64,000 nucleotides of DNA. It comes from Variovorax paradoxus B4 (GTDB lineage: Bacteria; Pseudomonadota; Gammaproteobacteria; Burkholderiales; Burkholderiaceae_C). The stretch lies in contig NC_022247.1 in NCBI RefSeq assembly GCF_000463015.1, positions 1,612,001 to 1,676,000 on the forward strand, read 5' to 3'. Position numbers and translations under genes: made by a program. A model generated the notes under the pieces. That model searched no databases. It was not told where the DNA came from and worked only from the letters and a program-made list of their open reading frames with translations. Positions 58,684 to 64,000 of the stretch are shown one piece after another (the first letter of the stretch is position 1; every line of letters starts with the position of its first letter).

Positions 58684-61551
58684 ATGGCCAAAGCACCGGC
58701 GCACGCCTTTGCGTCCACCCTCAAGACCTTCAAGACCGCATCGGGCAAGTCCGGCAAGTACTGGTCGCTGAAGGAACTGGCCAAACAATATCCCACCGTT
58801 GACCGGCTGCCGGTGTCGATCCGCATCGTGCTCGAGTCGGTGCTGCGCAATTGCGACGGGCAGAAGGTCTCGCCCAAGCACGTGGAAGAGCTGGCCCATT
58901 GGGCGCCCAACGCAGAACGCACCGACGAAATTCCGTTTGTCGTCACCCGCGTGGTGCTGCAGGACTTCACCGGCGTGCCGCTCCTGGCCGACCTGGCCGC
59001 CATGCGCAGCGTGGCCGCCAAGCTCGGCAAGTCGCCCAAGACCATCGAGCCGCTGGTGCCGGTCGACCTGGTGGTCGACCACTCGGTGATGGTCGACTAC
59101 TACGGCACGTCCAAGGCGCTCGATCTCAACATGAAGCTCGAGTTCCAGCGCAACAACGAGCGCTACCAGTTCATGAAGTGGGGCATGCAGGCCTTCGACA
59201 CCTTCCGTGTCGTACCGCCGGGCTTCGGCATCGTGCACCAGGTCAATCTCGAATACTTTGCGCGCGGCGTCTACAAGAGCGCGAGCGACAACGCCGAGGT
59301 GCCGGTGTACTACCCCGACTCGCTGGTGGGCACCGACAGCCACACCACCATGATCAACGGCGTGGGCGTGGTCGGCTGGGGTGTGGGCGGCATCGAGGCC
59401 GAGGCCGCCATGCTGGGCCAGCCGGTGTACATGCTGACGCCCGACGTGGTGGGTTTCGAGCTCACCGGCAAGCTGCGCGAAGGCGTCACGGCCACCGACC
59501 TGGTGCTGTACGTCACCGCCATCCTGCGGGCCGAGAAGGTGGTGGGCAAGTTCGTCGAATTCTTCGGCCCCGGCGCCGCCTCCATCGCGGTGCCCGACCG
59601 CGCCACCATCGGCAACATGGCACCCGAATACGGCGCCACCATGGGCTTCTTCCCGGTCGATGAAATGACGGTGGCCTACTTCGAGGGCACGGGCCGCACC
59701 AAGGAGGAGGTCGAGCGCTTCGAGGCCTACTACAAGGCGCAGGGGCTGTTCGGCATGCCGGCGCCCGGCGACATCGACTACACCAAGATCGTCAAGCTCG
59801 ACCTCGGCACCGTGTCGCCGAGCCTCGCGGGCCCGAAGCGGCCGCAGGACCGCATCGACCTGGGCCACCTGTCGACCAAGTTCTCCGAGCTCTTCAGCAA
59901 GCCCAACGACGCCAACGGCTTCAACCAGCCGGCCGAGCGGCTGAAGCTGCGCTATGCGCTGACCGCGAACGGCCAGGGCGACGACGAGGAAACCGCCCCG
60001 CCGCCGCCGGGCGCACCGCGCGACGTGGTCGAGATGGTGGCCAACCGCTCGACCAAGGCGGCCGCCCATGTGAGCGCCACCGCGCCCTCGTCGCCCAAGG
60101 GCGGCGTGACCATCGGCAACGGCGACGTGCTGATCGCGGCCATCACCTCGTGCACCAACACCTCCAACCCGAGCGTGATGCTCGCGGCCGGCCTGCTGGC
60201 CCAGAAGGCGGTGGAGGCGGGCCTCACGGTCAAGCCGCACGTCAAGACCTCGCTCGCGCCGGGTTCGCGCATCGTCACCGAATACCTCGAGAAGGCGGGC
60301 CTGCTGCCGTACCTCGAGAAGCTGGGCTTCTACCTGGCCGGCTACGGCTGCACCACCTGCATCGGCAATGCGGGCGACCTCACGCCCGAGATCAACGACG
60401 CCATCATCAAGAACGACCTGGTCGGCGCGGCCGTGCTCTCGGGCAACCGCAACTTCGAGGCGCGCATCCATCCGAACCTGAAGGCCAATTTCCTGGCCTC
60501 GCCGCCGCTGGTGGTGGCCTTCGCGATCGCGGGCAACGTGATGGTCGACCTGATGACCGAGCCCGTGGGCAAGGGCAAGAACGGCAAGGACGTGTACCTG
60601 GGCGACATCTGGCCCAGCCCGAAGGAAATCGACCAGAACCTGCGCTATGCGATGAATGCCAAGTCGTTCCGCGAGAACTACGACAAGGTCAAGACCGACC
60701 CGGGCAAGTTCTGGAGCAGCATCAAGGGCACGAACGGTCAGGTCTACGACTGGCCCAAGTCGACCTACATCGCCGAGCCGCCGTTCTTCGAAGGCTTCAA
60801 GATGGAGCCGCACGCATCGGACGCGGGCTTCAAGGGCGCGCGCATCATGGCGCTGTTCGGCGACTCGATCACCACCGACCACATCTCGCCGGCCGGCTCC
60901 ATCAAGGAAAGCTCGCCCGCGGGCATCTGGCTCAAGGCGCATGGCGTGCCCAAGGCCGACTTCAACAGCTACGGCTCGCGGCGCGGCAACCATGACGTAA
61001 TGATGCGCGGCACCTTCGCCAACGTGCGCATCAAGAACCTGATGATTCCGCCCGACGTCAACGGCACGCAGGAAGAGGGCGGCGTCACGCTGTTCCAGCC
61101 CGGCAACCAGAAGATGTTCATCTACGACGCCGCCATGAAGTACATGGAGCAGGGCGTGCCGACGGTGGTCTTCGGCGGCGAGGAATACGGCACCGGCTCG
61201 TCGCGCGACTGGGCCGCCAAGGGCACGCAATTGCTGGGCATCAAGGCTGTGGTGGCGCGCAGCTTCGAGCGCATCCACCGCGCCAACCTGGTCGGCATGG
61301 GCGTGCTGCCGCTGCAGTTCCGCGGCGCCGATTCGTGGCAGGCGCTGGGCCTCACGGGCGACGAAGAAATCGATGTGGTGATCGGTGGCGAACTCAAGCC
61401 GCAGATGGACGTGAAGCTCGTCGTGCATCGCGCCGACGGCAGTCACCAGGAAGTCACGGTGCGCCTGCGCGTCGACACGCCGATCGAGGTCGACTACTAC
61501 AAGCACGGCGGCATCCTGCCGTTCGTGCTCAGGCAACTGCTGGCGGCTTGA
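58684..61551 (+). CDS. acnA: aconitate hydratase A
   Basis: This 955-residue enzyme has cluster cysteines in [11 protein letters not shown] and GCTTCIGN, and the AcnA/IRP-type [17 protein letters not shown] and [10 protein letters not shown]. It is longer than E. coli AcnA (891 residues). Part of the excess is a low-complexity insertion at about 435-475 ([11 protein letters not shown], then [10 protein letters not shown]). It interconverts citrate and isocitrate and may be the stress-stable isozyme beside AcnB. The stop overlaps the next gene's TTG by 4 bp. Confidence 0.96.
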   Translation: MAKAPAHAFASTLKTFKTASGKSGKYWSLKELAKQYPTVDRLPVSIRIVLESVLRNCDGQKVSPKHVEELAHWAPNAERTDEIPFVVTRVVLQDFTGVPLLADLAAMRSVAAKLGKSPKTIEPLVPVDLVVDHSVMVDYYGTSKALDLNMKLEFQRNNERYQFMKWGMQAFDTFRVVPPGFGIVHQVNLEYFARGVYKSASDNAEVPVYYPDSLVGTDSHTTMINGVGVVGWGVGGIEAEAAMLGQPVYMLTPDVVGFELTGKLREGVTATDLVLYVTAILRAEKVVGKFVEFFGPGAASIAVPDRATIGNMAPEYGATMGFFPVDEMTVAYFEGTGRTKEEVERFEAYYKAQGLFGMPAPGDIDYTKIVKLDLGTVSPSLAGPKRPQDRIDLGHLSTKFSELFSKPNDANGFNQPAERLKLRYALTANGQGDDEETAPPPPGAPRDVVEMVANRSTKAAAHVSATAPSSPKGGVTIGNGDVLIAAITSCTNTSNPSVMLAAGLLAQKAVEAGLTVKPHVKTSLAPGSRIVTEYLEKAGLLPYLEKLGFYLAGYGCTTCIGNAGDLTPEINDAIIKNDLVGAAVLSGNRNFEARIHPNLKANFLASPPLVVAFAIAGNVMVDLMTEPVGKGKNGKDVYLGDIWPSPKEIDQNLRYAMNAKSFRENYDKVKTDPGKFWSSIKGTNGQVYDWPKSTYIAEPPFFEGFKMEPHASDAGFKGARIMALFGDSITTDHISPAGSIKESSPAGIWLKAHGVPKADFNSYGSRRGNHDVMMRGTFANVRIKNLMIPPDVNGTQEEGGVTLFQPGNQKMFIYDAAMKYMEQGVPTVVFGGEEYGTGSSRDWAAKGTQLLGIKAVVARSFERIHRANLVGMGVLPLQFRGADSWQALGLTGDEEIDVVIGGELKPQMDVKLVVHRADGSHQEVTVRLRVDTPIEVDYYKHGGILPFVLRQLLAA

Positions 61552-62006
61552 TCCGCGTCGGCCTCATCTCCGACACCCACGGCCTGCTGCGCCCGCAGGC
61601 CGTGGCGGCGCTGCAGGGCAGCGACTTCATCGTGCATGGTGGGGACATCGGCGATGCCGGCATCCTCGAAGCGCTCGCCGCCATCGCGCCGCTGACGGTG
61701 GTGCGGGGCAACAACGACCGGGAGCCCTGGGCCGGCCACATCGAGGAGACGGCCTTCCTGAGAGTTGGCGGCGTGCTCGTGCATGCGGTACACGACCTGT
61801 CGCAGCTTGCCAGCGATCCCGCAGGCGCCGGGGTTCGCGTGGTGGTGTCCGGCCACTCCCACAAGCCGAAGATCGAGGAGCGCGGTGGCGTGCTCTACGT
61901 CAATCCGGGCAGTGCCGGCCCGCGCCGATTCAAATTGCCAATTGCTGTTGCCGAGCTCATTGTCGATGGCAATGCGGTAACGGCACGCATCCTCGAACTG
62001 GGCTGA
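61548..62006 (+). CDS. YfcE/MJ0936-type metallophosphoesterase
   Basis: This 152-residue protein has the metal-binding set D9, H11 (SDTHG), D33 (HGGDIGD), N56 (GNND) and GHSH (102-105). The usual GNCD appears here as GNND. These enzymes hydrolyse phosphodiesters in vitro, and their natural substrate is unclear. It starts with TTG 61548, overlapping the acnA stop by 4 bp (TTGA). This gives [12 protein letters not shown], the expected N-terminus. Confidence 0.85.
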   Translation: MIRVGLISDTHGLLRPQAVAALQGSDFIVHGGDIGDAGILEALAAIAPLTVVRGNNDREPWAGHIEETAFLRVGGVLVHAVHDLSQLASDPAGAGVRVVVSGHSHKPKIEERGGVLYVNPGSAGPRRFKLPIAVAELIVDGNAVTARILELG

Positions 62007-62089
62007 ACCGGGCAGCGCAAAGGCCTGAATCCGCGGGAGAAAGGGCAGAGCCCGAGAGGTCAAAGGGACTTGGTCAGGTTTCTGCGATT

Positions 62090-62104
62090 GAGAATTGATA
62101 GCAT
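62090..62104. promoter_or_regulatory. weak Fur-box-like sequence upstream of feoA
   Basis: TGAGAAT-T-GATAGCA matches about 10 of 14 informative positions of the 7-1-7 Fur consensus. It lies about 50 bp before feoA, where Fur would be expected for a ferrous iron uptake operon. No clear promoter hexamers were identified. Confidence 0.35.
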
Positions 62105-62153
62105 CTAGCTTTTGCTCAATTGGCGCGTTCGGAACCCGACGCACTTTCTTACC

Positions 62154-62462
62154 GTGCAAACCAACAATTTCGGCGCCGCGCCGGCATCTTCCGGCCTGCG
62201 GCTCGACCAGCTGCCCGACAACCAGTGGGCCACCGTGCTCGACGTGGCGCGCCCCGAGGGCGCGGACGACCGCGATCTCGTCCTGCGCCTGACCGAGATC
62301 GGCTTCGTGCCGGGCGAGGCCGTGCGCATCGTGGCCAGCGGCCTCCCGGGGCGCGAGCCGCTGGCGGTGCGGCTGGGCCACACGACTTTCGCATTGCGCC
62401 GCCACGAGGCCGCGCTGATTCACGTGGCACCGGGCGTGCCGGAAGGCACACGCCATGGTTGA
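62154..62462 (+). CDS. feoA: ferrous iron transport protein A
   Basis: This 102-residue protein has an SH3-like FeoA domain with LRLTEIGFVPGEAVRIVASG and PLAVRLGHTTFALRRHEA. FeoA supports FeoB. GTG 62154 is chosen because the family-like part follows directly. TTG 62112 is an in-frame alternative, and neither has a strong ribosome binding site. The stop overlaps the feoB start by 8 bp. Confidence 0.85.
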   Translation: MQTNNFGAAPASSGLRLDQLPDNQWATVLDVARPEGADDRDLVLRLTEIGFVPGEAVRIVASGLPGREPLAVRLGHTTFALRRHEAALIHVAPGVPEGTRHG

Positions 62463-64000
62463 AGCCGTCATCCAGGGACCGGGGCGCCTCGCAGCCACCG
62501 CACAGCCAGGGCGCATCGCGCTGCTGGGCAATCCGAACTGCGGCAAGACGGCGCTGTTCAACCTGCTCACCGGCAGCCGCCAGAAGGTGGCCAACTATGC
62601 CGGCGTGACGGTCGAGCGCAAGGAAGGCTCGCTCCGCACCGCGTCGGGCCGCCGCGTGTTCGTGCTCGACCTGCCGGGGGCCTACAGCCTCAACGCGCTC
62701 AGCGTGGACGAGGCCGTGACGCGCGACGTGGTCACGGGCCAAAGCAGCGAGGCCTTGCCCGACCTGCTGGTGTGCGTGACCGATGCCACCAACCTGCGGC
62801 TCAACCTGCGGCTCGTGCTCGAGGCCAAGCGCCTCGGCCTGCCGATGGTGGTGGCGCTCAACATGACCGACATGGCAAAGAAGCAGGGCATCGCGGTCGA
62901 CACGGCCGTGCTGTCGCGCGAACTCGGCGTGCCGGTCATCGAGACCGTCGGCGTGCAATCGGGCGGCGCCCAAGGCCTGCTCGAAGCCCTCGATGCGCCG
63001 GTGGCCGCCGCGGCGCCGCAACCCTGGCAGGCGCCGGGGCTGGACGACGTGCTGGCCACGCAGCGCGAAGTGCGCCGCATCCTCGGCATGGCCGTGCGCG
63101 AGCCGGTCGGCAGCCTGGCCACCAGCGACCGCATCGACCGCGTGGTGATGCACCCGGTGTGGGGAATGCTGGTGCTCGCGGTCACGATGTTCCTGATGTT
63201 CCAGGCCGTGTTCAGCTGGGCCAACGTGCCCATGGACGCCATCAAGGCCGGCACCGAGGGCCTCGGCAACCTGCTGAAGGCCCACATGCCCGAGGGCATG
63301 CTGCAGAGCCTGCTGGTGGACGGCGTGATTGCCGGGGTGGGTGGCGTGATCGTGTTCCTGCCGCAGATCCTGATCCTGTTCCTGTTCATCCTGGCGCTCG
63401 AAGACTCGGGCTACCTGCCGCGCGCCGCCTTCCTGCTGGACCGCGTGATGGGGACCGTGGGGCTGTCGGGCCGCTCCTTCATTCCGCTGCTGTCGAGCTT
63501 TGCCTGCGCCATTCCCGGCGTGATGGCCACGCGCACCATCAGCAACTGGCGCGACCGCATCACCACCATCATGATCGCGCCGCTCATGACCTGCTCGGCG
63601 CGCCTGCCGGTCTATGCGCTGCTGATCGCGGCCTTCATTCCGGCGCGCACCGTGGGCGGCGTGTTCAACCTGCAGGGCGTGGTGCTGTTCGCGCTCTACG
63701 TCTTCGGCATCGTTTCCGCCATGGCGGTGGCGTGGGTGATGAAGCGCTTCCGCGACAACAAGCAGCACTCGCCGCTGATGATGGAACTGCCGGCATACCG
63801 CTGGCCCAACGTGCGCAACCTGGCGCTGGGGCTCTACGAACGGGCCTGGATCTTCATCCAGCGCGTGGGCACGATCATCCTCACGCTCACGATCCTGCTG
63901 TGGTTCCTGTCGACTTTCCCGTCGCCGCCCGAAGGCGCCACGGGGCCGGCCATCCAGTACAGCCTGGCGGGCATGATCGGCCGCGGCCTGGAGCACATCT
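62455..64000 (+). CDS. feoB: ferrous iron transport protein B, 5' part (runs off the window)
   Basis: The frame opens at ATG 62455 and stays open to the window end, giving 515 residues of an expected 600 or more. The GTPase part has G1 GNPNCGKT (25-32), G3 DLPGAYSL and G4 NMTD. The membrane part has GVIVFLPQILILF and the Gate motif region with SFACAIPGVMATRTI. FeoB imports Fe2+ across the inner membrane. It overlaps feoA by 8 bp. Confidence 0.95.
   Translation, partial: MVEAVIQGPGRLAATAQPGRIALLGNPNCGKTALFNLLTGSRQKVANYAGVTVERKEGSLRTASGRRVFVLDLPGAYSLNALSVDEAVTRDVVTGQSSEALPDLLVCVTDATNLRLNLRLVLEAKRLGLPMVVALNMTDMAKKQGIAVDTAVLSRELGVPVIETVGVQSGGAQGLLEALDAPVAAAAPQPWQAPGLDDVLATQREVRRILGMAVREPVGSLATSDRIDRVVMHPVWGMLVLAVTMFLMFQAVFSWANVPMDAIKAGTEGLGNLLKAHMPEGMLQSLLVDGVIAGVGGVIVFLPQILILFLFILALEDSGYLPRAAFLLDRVMGTVGLSGRSFIPLLSSFACAIPGVMATRTISNWRDRITTIMIAPLMTCSARLPVYALLIAAFIPARTVGGVFNLQGVVLFALYVFGIVSAMAVAWVMKRFRDNKQHSPLMMELPAYRWPNVRNLALGLYERAWIFIQRVGTIILTLTILLWFLSTFPSPPEGATGPAIQYSLAGMIGRGLEHI

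Noticed and set aside
58681..61536. 951-codon open frame opposite acnA
   Set aside because: Antisense shadow caused by GC-rich third positions. It is rich in His, Asp and Gly, with no motif, and is fully covered by acnA.

Overview
This window looks like chromosomal core sequence from a high-GC betaproteobacterium of the order Burkholderiales, family Comamonadaceae, most likely Variovorax or a close relative. The assignment rests on gene order and protein character (yceD-rpmF-plsX-fab, rpoE-rseAB-degP-lepA-lepB-rnc-era-recO-pdxJ-acpS, leuCDB-asd-fimV-truA-trpFBA-accD, and a GntR-linked sdhCDAB-sdhE-gltA block next to mdh). No similarity search was run. No rRNA or tRNA gene, insertion sequence, prophage or CRISPR array was seen.

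Layout. 1-2183: the end of a probable rluC, then a HAD phosphatase, a small Rieske protein and an SppA-type signal peptide peptidase. 2205-4704 (minus): an MFS transporter, a tetrapyrrole-methylase-fold methyltransferase and a Maf/YceF pyrophosphatase. 4788-11269: yceD, rpmF and the fatty acid set plsX-fabH-fabD-fabG-acpP-fabF. 11283-15816: a small membrane protein and the envelope stress unit rpoE-rseA-rseB-degP. 15817-16337 is a 521-bp gap holding two strong terminators and a candidate small RNA or small ORF. 16338-24242: lepA, lepB, a DUF4845 protein, rnc, era, recO, pdxJ, acpS, nagZ. 24250-28383 (minus): a YgjP-like metalloprotease, an Hsp70-like ATPase, lysS and a LON-domain protein. 28433-28993: a YggT protein. 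29006-42061 (minus): accD, trpABF, truA, fimV, asd, leuBDC and a LysR regulator. 42247-48569 (minus): an entericidin-like lipoprotein, gltA, sdhE, sdhBADC and a GntR/HutC regulator. 48754-54783: mdh, a trans-aconitate methyltransferase-like gene, a CitE-like lyase, a periplasmic protein of unknown function and acnB. 54981-64000: a FadE-like acyl-CoA dehydrogenase, a divergent XRE regulator and membrane protein pair, acnA, a YfcE-like phosphoesterase, feoA and the 5' part of feoB.

How the genes work together. One block builds fatty acids and phospholipid precursors beside ribosomal protein L32. The sigma-E block senses and repairs envelope damage. The 42-62 kb stretch gathers much of the TCA cycle (citrate synthase, both aconitases, succinate and malate dehydrogenases) with the SdhE flavinylation factor, a regulator and probable side-product handling (trans-aconitate methylation). 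Translational coupling is common: 4-bp start/stop overlaps join seven gene pairs (methyltransferase-maf, recO-pdxJ, acpS-nagZ, YgjP-Hsp70, trpF-truA, tam-CitE, acnA-YfcE). feoA and feoB overlap by 8 bp.

This is mostly ordinary housekeeping sequence, and I did not find a clearly novel multi-gene system. The more interesting signals are regulatory: matched dyads for the LysR, GntR and XRE regulators, a hairpin ending just before the plsX start, a structured non-coding stretch before lepA, and a repeated GGCTAWAAT element upstream of several genes.
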